Shown: positions 1-5,450 of the stretch, piece by piece
Layout: the number at the start of each line of letters is the position of its first letter
Position numbering within the stretch: position 1 is the first letter of the stretch
Notes under the pieces: model-generated
Seen by the model: only the letters and a program-made list of their open reading frames with translations
Databases searched by the model: none
Told to the model about the DNA's origin: nothing
NCBI GenBank assembly: GCA_910577655.1
Contig: CAJTOW010000109.1
Span: forward strand, 1-13,106
DNA length: 13,106 bases
Reading direction: 5' to 3'
Origin: an uncultured Lachnospiraceae bacterium
GTDB taxonomy: Bacteria > Bacillota > Clostridia > Lachnospirales > Lachnospiraceae
Made by a program: the position numbers and the translations under genes

Positions 1-10
1 CAGCTACCAG

Positions 11-34
11 AAAGCAATTTTCAGACACACTCTA
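11..34 (-). repeat. Right end of dispersed palindromic repeat (family A), truncated by window start
   Basis: Read on the minus strand this is TAGAGTGTGTCTGAAAATTG followed by CTTT. It matches 22 of 24 bases of the left arm of the element at 2458-2481. The rest of the element would lie upstream of the window. It sits just ahead of the pyrE promoter. Confidence 0.65.
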
Positions 35-59
35 GAGAAGAATGTTTTTGAAAAGGGAA

Positions 60-88
60 TTGTTATTTTCTGGATGTTATGGTATACT
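60..88 (+). promoter_or_regulatory. Sigma-A-type promoter of pyrE
   Basis: A -35 box TTGTTA (60-65) is separated by 17 bases from a -10 box TATACT (83-88). Transcription would start near 95, leaving a leader of about 60 nt before the pyrE start codon. I saw no convincing attenuator or PyrR-type structure in that short leader. This placement also argues against the longer reading frame that begins at 79, inside the promoter. Confidence 0.6.
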
Positions 89-153
89 ATGAACACTTAT
101 TGAGATATCTTACCCGAAGACACAGTATCCTATTGTTCAGGAGGTTTTTTCAT

Positions 154-828
154 ATGGAAGCATACAAACAGGAATTTATTGAATTTATGATTGATTGCGA
201 GGTCTTGAAGTTCGGTGATTTTGTTACAAAAAGTGGACGCAGGACCCCGTTTTTTGTAAATACCGGATTTTACCGTACCGGCACCCAGCTGAGAAGGCTG
301 GGTGAATACTATGCCAAGGCGATCCAGAACACCTTTGGGATGGACTTCGACGTACTGTTTGGACCCGCTTATAAGGGGATTCCGCTGACGGTTGCCACTA
401 CCATGGCTATCAGTGAGTTCTATAATGCGGATATCCGTTACTGTTCCAATCGTAAGGAGATCAAGGATCATGGGGACAAGGGCATTTTGCTTGGAAGCCC
501 GGTGCAGGATCATGACCGGGTGATCATCATCGAGGATGTGACCACAGCAGGAACCTCCATTGAGGAGACCCTTCCCATCATCCGTGCCCAGGGAGATGTG
601 AATGTCCTGGGGCTGGTGGTTTCTGTAGACCGGATGGAGCGAGGCAAAGGAACCAGGTCCGCACTGAAGGAGATTGAGGAGAAGTATGGACTTAAGACCA
701 CAGCGATTGTGACCATGGGTGAGGTTGTCGAGCACCTTTACAACCGTCCATACCGTGGACGTATTGTGATCGACGACGAGCTCAAGGCTGCCATTGATGC
801 ATATTACGGGCAGTATGGCGCAGAATAA
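154..828 (+). CDS. pyrE: Orotate phosphoribosyltransferase PyrE
   Basis: PyrE transfers the phosphoribosyl group of PRPP to orotate to make OMP, the fifth step of de novo pyrimidine synthesis, in the cytosol. The 224-aa product shows the family landmarks: K26-S-G-R near the N-terminus, the FGPAYKGIPL segment at 69-78 with K74, the flexible catalytic loop RKEIKDHG (K101, K104, H106), and the type I PRPP-binding loop VIIIEDVTTAGTS at 123-135. Length is normal for the family (about 210-230 aa). The frame stays open upstream to an ATG at 79, but that lies within the promoter. The ATG at 154 has a perfect AGGAGG at 139-144 with a 9-nt spacer, so I chose it. The gene has its own upstream promoter and is probably co-transcribed with the small membrane peptide at 916. 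No other pyr genes are in the window. Confidence 0.96.
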   Translation: MEAYKQEFIEFMIDCEVLKFGDFVTKSGRRTPFFVNTGFYRTGTQLRRLGEYYAKAIQNTFGMDFDVLFGPAYKGIPLTVATTMAISEFYNADIRYCSNRKEIKDHGDKGILLGSPVQDHDRVIIIEDVTTAGTSIEETLPIIRAQGDVNVLGLVVSVDRMERGKGTRSALKEIEEKYGLKTTAIVTMGEVVEHLYNRPYRGRIVIDDELKAAIDAYYGQYGAE

Positions 829-915
829 AGAATATGATCCAGATGTGCAGGACATTTATAATAGACCAGAAGGCGCACATCGCACATCACATCCAGCACA
901 GATAAGGAGCAGATC

Positions 916-1065
916 ATGGAAAAGGTTTATAAGACCATGCAGACCGCAGGAGCGCTGAGTATTTCTGTGGGAATTATCATACTTGTGACAGGCCTGGTAG
1001 TGGGTGTTCTGTCTATTGTCAGCGGGGGTATCCTGCTGAGAAGGAAATCTGACATTACATTTTAA
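916..1065 (+). CDS. 49-aa single-pass membrane peptide downstream of pyrE
   Basis: A short gene encodes 49 residues starting MEKVYKTMQTAG. A hydrophobic segment of about 25 residues (roughly 14-40: ALSISVGIIILVTG and onward) is followed by a basic LLRRKSDITF tail, which suggests one transmembrane helix, or a tight hairpin around the central Gly residues, with the positive tail in the cytosol. AAGGAG at 903-908 with a 7-nt spacer supports the ATG at 916. It lies 87 nt after pyrE with no terminator visible between, so it is likely in the same transcript. Peptides of this shape next to pyrE seem familiar from Lachnospiraceae, but that is memory and not a search. The function is unknown and I assign none. 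Confidence 0.7.
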   Translation: MEKVYKTMQTAGALSISVGIIILVTGLVVGVLSIVSGGILLRRKSDITF

Positions 1066-1082
1066 GCAGAAGAGAAGATGAC

Positions 1083-1113
1083 GTAGCAGTTCAAGGGGTA
1101 TCTGAACTGTTAC
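1083..1113. repeat. Family B palindrome, copy 1
   Basis: Arms GTAGCAGTTCA (1083-1093) and TGAACTGTTAC (1103-1113) are complementary at 10 of 11 positions, with a 9-nt loop AGGGGTATC. The same 31-nt design recurs at 1536-1566 and in less perfect form at 1488-1517 and 5362-5391. Confidence 0.75.
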
Positions 1114-1119
1114 AAGATG

Positions 1120-1146
1120 ACTGTCTGGAGCAGGGATCCGGACAGT
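1120..1146. repeat. Family B-like hairpin, diverged copy
   Basis: Arms ACTGTCTGG (1120-1128) and CCGGACAGT (1138-1146) pair at 8 of 9 positions plus one G-T wobble, with a 9-nt loop. The loop size and the (G)GACAGT/ACTGTC arm resemble family B, but the AGGAGGTAT core is lost. It lies 6 nt after copy 1. Confidence 0.45.
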
Positions 1147-1230
1147 TGTGGAGTGGTGAGGCAGTCTGATCCGGGAAATGAGGATAGGCTGCTTCTATAT
1201 GCCCGGAGGGTTAAATGGATTTGGGCCGAT

Positions 1231-1306
1231 ATAGCCGCAAAAATGGGGCGTGCACACCGAAGGCGTCCCTTGTGGAGATGGCGGGAATGAATTTTCAAAC
1301 ACCCTC
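1231..1306 (-). repeat. Family A dispersed repeat, minus orientation, with internal insertion
   Basis: Read on the minus strand it runs GTGTTTGAAAATTCATTCCC, then GCCATCT, then after about 20 extra bases GTGCACGCCCCAT. The copy at 13053-13106 has the same string without the extra bases (1249-1270, roughly). The outer TAGAGC end is degraded to AGAGG. The repeat continues for an unknown distance toward 1196. Confidence 0.6.
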
Positions 1307-1319
1307 TGGCGGAATTGGT

Positions 1320-1340
1320 GGGAATGAATTTTTACACAGG
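1320..1340 (-). repeat. Short fragment of family A
   Basis: GGGAATGAATTTTTACACAGG repeats the GGGAATGAATTTTCAAACAC end found 37 bases earlier at 1283-1302. It looks like a broken second copy of the repeat end. Confidence 0.35.
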
Positions 1341-1405
1341 CTTTAGTATTCAGAAAAAGCGCCAGCAGTGGGTTTCTTATGTATTTTTGACCGGCAAAAA
1401 AGGGC

Positions 1406-1474
1406 GGTCTGTTTGGTGACCGGATAGTCTGCAGGGGAATGGGAGCTGCAGCGGGGCTGTCACCGAATCAGACC
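1406..1474. repeat. Long imperfect inverted repeat with nested inner stem
   Basis: The outer arms are GGTCTGTTTGGTGAC (1406-1420) and GTCACCGAATCAGACC (1459-1474), which pair almost completely around a small bulge. Inside, CTGCAG occurs twice (1429-1434 and 1446-1451), giving a second nested stem. It could be a structured RNA, a small mobile palindrome or remains of one. No T-run follows, so it is not a typical intrinsic terminator. Confidence 0.55.
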
Positions 1475-1487
1475 AAGGGACATGATG

Positions 1488-1517
1488 GTAACAGTCAGGA
1501 GGTATCCGAACGGCTGC
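1488..1517. repeat. Family B palindrome, copy 2 (diverged)
   Basis: GTAACAGTC, then AGGAGGTAT, then CCGAACGGCTGC. The left arm and core match the family, while the right arm has mutated and pairs poorly. Confidence 0.6.
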
Positions 1518-1535
1518 ACATGCTGGATGATCATA

Positions 1536-1566
1536 GTAACAGTTCAGGAGGTATCTGGACTGTTAC
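1536..1566. repeat. Family B palindrome, copy 3 (best copy)
   Basis: Arms GTAACAGTTCA (1536-1546) and TGGACTGTTAC (1556-1566) pair at 10 of 11 positions plus a G-T wobble, with loop GGAGGTATC. It lies 18 nt after copy 2 and about 110 nt before the VanZ-family gene. Confidence 0.75.
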
Positions 1567-1676
1567 TGACAATAATTTGGAAATGATAAATGTAGACATG
1601 TTCGTATGCCGGAAGTGGCCAGGGGATATCCAGGGCCCATTTCCATGCATTTTATATAGATTGATGGGGATTATTT

Positions 1677-2156
1677 ATGTTGCGAAATACAACCAGGAAC
1701 CAGAAGCTGGGGTGGGTACTTTTTGTGGCCTATCTGACGTTACTGGTCTATTTTGTGTTTTTTGCGGAGTCTTTTGGAAGGCTGCCGGAGCAGCGTGATG
1801 ATTATGCATATAATCTGGAACTGTTTAAGGAGATCAAGCGGTTCTATTGCTATAGAGAACAACTGGGTATGAAGGCATTTCTGCTGAATGTAGTGGGCAA
1901 TGTGGTAGCCTTTATTCCCTGCGGTTTTTTTCTTCCGATCATCAGCCGGAGAGGGCGGAGGTGGTACAATACCATCCTGCTGGGCTTTGGTCTGAGTCTT
2001 TGCATTGAGCTGGTCCAGCTGGTATTCAAAGTGGGGAGCTTCGATGTAGATGACCTGCTTTTAAATACCCTTGGAGGCGCGGTGGGGTATGTGGGAAACC
2101 GGTTGGTTCAGCTGGTAAGAGTCAGGAGGAAAAAACTTGGAAAAAAGAAAACGTAA
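1677..2156 (+). CDS. VanZ-family membrane protein
   Basis: The 159-aa protein has the VanZ-like pattern. A first membrane helix (about 11-30) ends in VYFVFFAESFGR. An extracytoplasmic or loop part contains YNLELFKEIKRF, then NVVGNVVAFIPCGFFLP (71-87) forms the second helix with the typical NxxGN and FIPxGFxLP motifs. A third helix lies near 97-117 and the family signature ELVQLVFKVGSFDVDDLLLNT (111-131) leads into a fourth. The tail is strongly basic (RVRRKKLGKKKT). VanZ itself gives low-level teicoplanin resistance, but most members are of unknown role, so resistance should not be assumed here. The ATG at 1677 follows GGGGA (1665-1669); an upstream TTG-ATG pair is in another frame. The last 20 nt overlap the next gene, which implies translational coupling. 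Confidence 0.9.
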   Translation: MLRNTTRNQKLGWVLFVAYLTLLVYFVFFAESFGRLPEQRDDYAYNLELFKEIKRFYCYREQLGMKAFLLNVVGNVVAFIPCGFFLPIISRRGRRWYNTILLGFGLSLCIELVQLVFKVGSFDVDDLLLNTLGGAVGYVGNRLVQLVRVRRKKLGKKKT

Positions 2157-2460
2157 GATTTCCTATATCAGGAAACCGTTTGCCAGACGCAGCCTTTTCT
2201 CCCTGCCTCTTGCACTGATGGCCCTGGTTTTGGCGGGGGTCAGTCTCTGGATCAGCGTCCGTATGCAGGGGAATGGGGATTTGAGCATCGCGGGCTGGGC
2301 TTGTTCCAGTCTCTTGTTCGCGCTGACAGCGGTCATTTATGGATTGCTCTCCTTCTTTGAGGAGGAGAAGAATTATATGTTAGCCAGGATTGGGGCCGGA
2401 ATCGGCGGGATTCTGGTTCTGTTCTGGATTTGTATTATTCTGGTGGGAGTGCTTGCTTAG
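2137..2460 (+). CDS. Three-helix small membrane protein (DUF6142-like), TTG start
   Basis: The 107-aa product has a basic N-terminus (EKRKRKISYIRKPFARR) followed by three hydrophobic helices at about 23-41, 52-72 and 81-106. The second helix ends in YGLLSFFEEEKNYMLARIG. The order basic tail, helix, G-x-x-S-x-W, helix, E-E-(x)-YxxxxIG, helix fits the DUF6142 family as I remember it; this is a recollection and not a profile match. The start is TTG at 2137, placed 7 nt after a perfect AGGAGG (2124-2129), and the reading frame overlaps the VanZ-family gene by 20 nt. The two are almost certainly one operon. The stop codon TAG (2458-2460) is also the first three bases of the repeat element that follows. 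The function is unknown. Confidence 0.75.
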   Translation: MEKRKRKISYIRKPFARRSLFSLPLALMALVLAGVSLWISVRMQGNGDLSIAGWACSSLLFALTAVIYGLLSFFEEEKNYMLARIGAGIGGILVLFWICIILVGVLA

Positions 2461-2545
2461 AGCGTGTCTGAATATTGCTTTTTGACAGATGTGTATTCGC
2501 CTTTGGGGGAAATGCAAATGGCGTGAATGAATTTCAGATTCGTTT
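2458..2545 (+). repeat. Family A palindromic MITE-like element, complete copy
   Basis: The left end TAGAGCGTGTCTGAATATTG (2458-2477) is inversely repeated, imperfectly, at 2526-2544 (AATGAATTTCAGATTCGTTT). Between them is a second palindromic stretch around 2489-2520 (ATGTGTATTCGCC against GGGGGAAATGCAAAT). The result is an 88-bp element able to fold into nested hairpins, with no coding capacity. Ends like these recur at 11-34, 1283-1306 and 13053-13073. Confidence 0.7.
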
Positions 2546-2689
2546 CCAGGGACGCTTCTGGTGGAGGATAGGAACCGTTCAGGCATGGGTGCGGCACGGC
2601 AGTGGCTGTGGCCGGTACCTTCTGGTGTATACTGGCAGCAGGAGCATGGCATGTCTGGACTGTAACTATAGAAAGAAAGGACAGATAGT

Positions 2690-4795
2690 ATGCAGTATCA
2701 GGAATTATTTAACGAAGAGAATACCCGGATTATGGAGCGGTATGACCTTGCAACAGAGCGGATTGCCCAGATGGGGCAGGAGACTGTGGTGCATGAGCCT
2801 TACCGCGATTTTTTTGTCCGGATGGCGCAGTTTATGGGGATGATCGAGGAACTGGCCAGACGGCAGATGCGGGATGAGCTGGAAACTATGTCTCTGGAGG
2901 AGCTTGCAGACTGGAACAAACGGCTTTATGAAGACATCCTTCCGGAAAACTATGGCCACAGCTATGGGAACCCGGACTATGTGGCAGAGGTGCTGGGGGA
3001 AGAGCTGGGACCTCTGCTTTCGGCATTTTATGCCCAGCTGCGTGGGTGCATTGTCTTTGCCTTTGAGTGCAGACTGACGGATATCACTATTCTGGCAGAG
3101 ACACTGATCGAGATCTACAACAGGTTCGAGGAGGAGGTGCCTTCTGCGGGAAGTATCCGGGATATCCTCTACTGGTTTTTCAGCGATTACACGGATGTGA
3201 CCCTGACCTACAGAATCCGGGAACAGCTGGATCCGTCCCTGACCTTTGCAAAGGATCTGGTAATGGAGAGTGACCTGACGGATCTGAGGTATCTGTACCG
3301 GTTTGGGGAGTATATATCGGATAATGAACTGCAGATCGCTGCATTCATGAATTCCCTGCCGGAGGAGACCATCGGGCAGATGGCCAGGACCTTCACGGAA
3401 GGATACCGGAAGGGCTTTGCGGTCATGGGCCGGGATCTGTCGAAGAAACGGACCGTGGGCATCCGCTATGAGCTGGGCTTCGAGCGGATGATCCGGGAGG
3501 CTGTCCGCCTGTTTGGGGACATGGGGCTGGAGGTGATCCTGTACCGGGCAGCAGTGTGGTCTGTGACCCAGACGCCGAACCGGAAGGTGGGATACCACAG
3601 TGCATCGGCGAACCGGCAGTATGACTATGACCACAGGTATGACCAGGCAATCTATCTGGACAAGGCATTCAAGGACCGGAAGCTGGGAGTGCTGCGGACG
3701 GCCTATGAGACGTATAAAAAGCAGGCGGCGGATTATGCGGGACCGGCGGTGGTGGAGACCTTCGGCCAGGAGAGCTTCCAGCCGGTGAACAAGGCCCACG
3801 CCTATACCCTGAGCAGGAAGCAGCAGGAGCTGACCATCGCCTACTCCAATGAGTCCATGCCGGTAGTGAACCAGTATGTGCCGGGGGATGAGACCAGCTT
3901 TACCATCATCGCCTTTCCGGTGCCGGCCATAAGCACCGGAGATGCGTCGGCTGCTGGGCCCATGAAGGGTTATGGAGAGATCTTCGCGGACACCATCCGC
4001 ATCAATACCCTGGATTATGAGCTGTATCAGGGGATCCAGCAGCGGCTGATCCAGGTACTGGACCAGGCAGAGAAAGTCCACATCACCGGCAGGGGGGCCA
4101 ATGAGACGGACATTTATGTGTCCCTGCATCATCTGGAGGATGTGACAAAGCAGACCAACTTTGAGAACTGTGTGGCGGATGTGAATATTCCCGTGGGAGA
4201 GGTTTTCACTTCCCCGGTGCTGGCCGGGACCAGGGGGCTTCTCCATGTGGGGAAGGTATATCTGGGGAATATCCAGTTTAAGAACCTGCGGATCTGGTTT
4301 GAGGATGGCATGGTGAAGAAATATTCCTGCGACAATTTCCAGGATCCGGCGGAGGGGAAGACCCTGATCCGCCAGGAGATATTAAAGAATCATGATACCC
4401 TTCCCATGGGTGAGTTTGCCATCGGTACCAACACGGCTGCCTACTGTATGGCGGAGAAATACGGCATTATGGAGAAGCTTCCGATCCTGATTGCGGAGAA
4501 GACCGGGCCGCATTTTGCAGTGGGAGATACCTGCTACAGCTGGAGTGAGGATTCTCCTATGTACAATCCCGATGGCCGGGAGGTCATCGCCAGGGACAAT
4601 GAGATCTCCATATTGCGGAAAACGGATGTGGGAAAGGCCTATTTCGGCTGTCATACGGATATCACGGTCCCCTATTCCGAGCTGGGTGACATCTCGGCAG
4701 TATGCCCGGATGGCCGGGAAATGTTCCTGATCCGGGGCGGCCGGTTCGTGGTGGAGGGGACGGAAAAACTGAATGAGGCTCTGGAAGAAATGTGA
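2690..4795 (+). CDS. M29-type metallo-aminopeptidase with long N-terminal extension
   Basis: The C-terminal part (about residue 255 to 701) carries the full set of family M29 (AmpS/AmpT/PepS) landmarks: GRGANETDIYVSL (467-479); NIPVGEVFTSP with the metal-ligand candidate E504; LPMGEFAIGTN with E575; AEKTGPHFAVG with H608; Y616; and CHTDI with H655 and D657. These correspond to the two Glu, His, Tyr, His and Asp of the di-metal active site, so the enzyme is predicted to be active. M29 enzymes remove N-terminal amino acids from peptides in the cytosol. Members are usually near 400 aa; this one is 701 aa, with an additional helical N-terminal region of about 250 residues that I do not recognise. 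No signal peptide is seen. The ATG at 2690 follows AAAGG (2676-2680) with a 9-nt spacer. It leads a three-gene block with the 152-aa gene 85 nt downstream. I saw no convincing promoter in 2546-2689. Confidence 0.88.
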   Translation: MQYQELFNEENTRIMERYDLATERIAQMGQETVVHEPYRDFFVRMAQFMGMIEELARRQMRDELETMSLEELADWNKRLYEDILPENYGHSYGNPDYVAEVLGEELGPLLSAFYAQLRGCIVFAFECRLTDITILAETLIEIYNRFEEEVPSAGSIRDILYWFFSDYTDVTLTYRIREQLDPSLTFAKDLVMESDLTDLRYLYRFGEYISDNELQIAAFMNSLPEETIGQMARTFTEGYRKGFAVMGRDLSKKRTVGIRYELGFERMIREAVRLFGDMGLEVILYRAAVWSVTQTPNRKVGYHSASANRQYDYDHRYDQAIYLDKAFKDRKLGVLRTAYETYKKQAADYAGPAVVETFGQESFQPVNKAHAYTLSRKQQELTIAYSNESMPVVNQYVPGDETSFTIIAFPVPAISTGDASAAGPMKGYGEIFADTIRINTLDYELYQGIQQRLIQVLDQAEKVHITGRGANETDIYVSLHHLEDVTKQTNFENCVADVNIPVGEVFTSPVLAGTRGLLHVGKVYLGNIQFKNLRIWFEDGMVKKYSCDNFQDPAEGKTLIRQEILKNHDTLPMGEFAIGTNTAAYCMAEKYGIMEKLPILIAEKTGPHFAVGDTCYSWSEDSPMYNPDGREVIARDNEISILRKTDVGKAYFGCHTDITVPYSELGDISAVCPDGREMFLIRGGRFVVEGTEKLNEALEEM

Positions 4796-4880
4796 TTCGC
4801 CGGAAAATGCCGGAATTCCAATAGACTATGATGCGTCAGGGAAACGGCCATGCCCTGGAGAGAGGAGAGGTGAGTAGAAC

Positions 4881-5339
4881 GTGTATATTCGTGTGAATGT
4901 GAAGCAGATGGGAAAGCGCAGACAGACCATAAAGGAGCGGCTCTGCGAGATCGCGGGATGTCCTGGTACAGTCCGGGAGCTGATTCTGGCGGTGGTGGCT
5001 TCGGAGGTGGAAGCGTACAACCAGCGGCTGAAGGATGCGGGGGAGAGCCTTAAGGAGGATGCGGCTCCCAGGGAGGATGGGCTCCTTAAATACCTGACCA
5101 GGGAGGAGATAGGAGACCAGGCCCAGACCGGGAAGATCAGTTTCGGCGCTCTTTATGGAGAGAAGGAGGCGGATCAGGAGGAAGCCGCGGCTAATGCGCT
5201 CCAGTCCTTTGAGGACGGGATTTACCGGATCTTTCTGGATGGGAAGCCCCTGGAAACACTGGATGAGCAGATCAGCGTGACGGAGGAGACGGTATTTACT
5301 TTTGTGCGGCTGGTGATGCTGGCGGGGCGGATGTGGTAA
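4881..5339 (+). CDS. Unrecognised 152-aa protein between the aminopeptidase and DUF4132 genes
   Basis: I do not recognise this protein. It begins YIRVNVKQMGKRRQTIKER, a short predicted beta-strand followed by a basic patch and a helix (about 15-55) with conserved-looking TVRELILAVV. A charged middle section (about 57-105, rich in E, K, D) is followed by FEDGIYRIFLDGKPLETLDE and TVFTFVRLVMLAGRMW at the very C-terminus. There are no membrane helices and no catalytic motif that I can name. The start is GTG at 4881: an in-frame TAG at 4875 leaves no earlier option, and a GGAGAGG run (4864-4870) lies upstream. The position, just before a giant DUF4132 gene and in the same direction, suggests a partner or accessory subunit. 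That is inference from context only. Confidence 0.8.
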   Translation: MYIRVNVKQMGKRRQTIKERLCEIAGCPGTVRELILAVVASEVEAYNQRLKDAGESLKEDAAPREDGLLKYLTREEIGDQAQTGKISFGALYGEKEADQEEAAANALQSFEDGIYRIFLDGKPLETLDEQISVTEETVFTFVRLVMLAGRMW

Positions 5340-5361
5340 GCCGGAGAACGGCAGCATTTCC

Positions 5362-5391
5362 GTAACAGTTCAAAGTATATCTGGACTGCTA
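5362..5391. repeat. Family B palindrome, copy 4, just upstream of the DUF4132 gene
   Basis: GTAACAGTTCA, then AAGTATATC, then TGGACTGCTA. The left arm is identical to copy 3 and the right arm has one change. The TAT of its loop replaces the usual AGGAGG-like core. It lies in the 111-nt gap between the 152-aa gene and the DUF4132 gene and contributes a spurious in-frame ATG (5391). Confidence 0.7.
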
Positions 5392-5450
5392 TGCATTTCC
5401 AGACAAGAAGATGCATACAGGAATTAAAGTTATTTGACGAGGAGAACAAT

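Larger units (their letters stand above)
1066..1676. other. Gene-free stretch packed with palindromic repeats
   Basis: About 600 bases separate the pyrE unit from the VanZ-family gene. Open frames here (for example one starting at 1439) run through repeat palindromes, lack a good ribosome binding site and match no family I know, so I treat them as chance. The stretch holds four family B hairpins or hairpin-like copies, one family A copy plus a fragment, and a long inverted repeat at 1406-1474. No T-rich terminator and no strong promoter stood out. Confidence 0.6.

Noticed and set aside
79..153. N-terminal extension of PyrE from the ATG at 79
   Set aside because: It begins inside the promoter -10 region, and the shorter form has a perfect ribosome binding site and normal family length.
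815..958. 47-aa open frame (MAQNKEYDPDVQDIY...) overlapping the end of pyrE and the start of the 49-aa gene
   Set aside because: It has no good ribosome binding site, overlaps both neighbours in other frames, and its second half is the shadow of the 49-aa gene. The first 30 residues look less random than expected, so it is worth a homologue check, but I could not support it.
1439..1798. 119-aa open frame starting ahead of the VanZ-family gene
   Set aside because: It runs through two family B repeats and then reads the VanZ gene in the wrong frame.
2111..2130. Possible family B copy (GGTAAGAGTCAGGAGG) at the VanZ gene end
   Set aside because: The likeness is largely the shared AGGAGG binding site, and there is no paired right arm.
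2600..2689. Promoter for the aminopeptidase block (TATACT at 2628)
   Set aside because: No acceptable -35 box lies 16-18 bases upstream, so I did not list it.
2705..4246. 513-aa minus-strand open frame inside the aminopeptidase gene
   Set aside because: It is a composition shadow of a gene with clear M29 motifs on the + strand; its protein is full of His, Pro and Arg with no recognisable domain.
5391..5450. 20-residue upstream extension of the DUF4132 protein
   Set aside because: The ATG lies at the end of a repeat hairpin with no binding site; ATG 5451 has GAGGAG at the right spacing.
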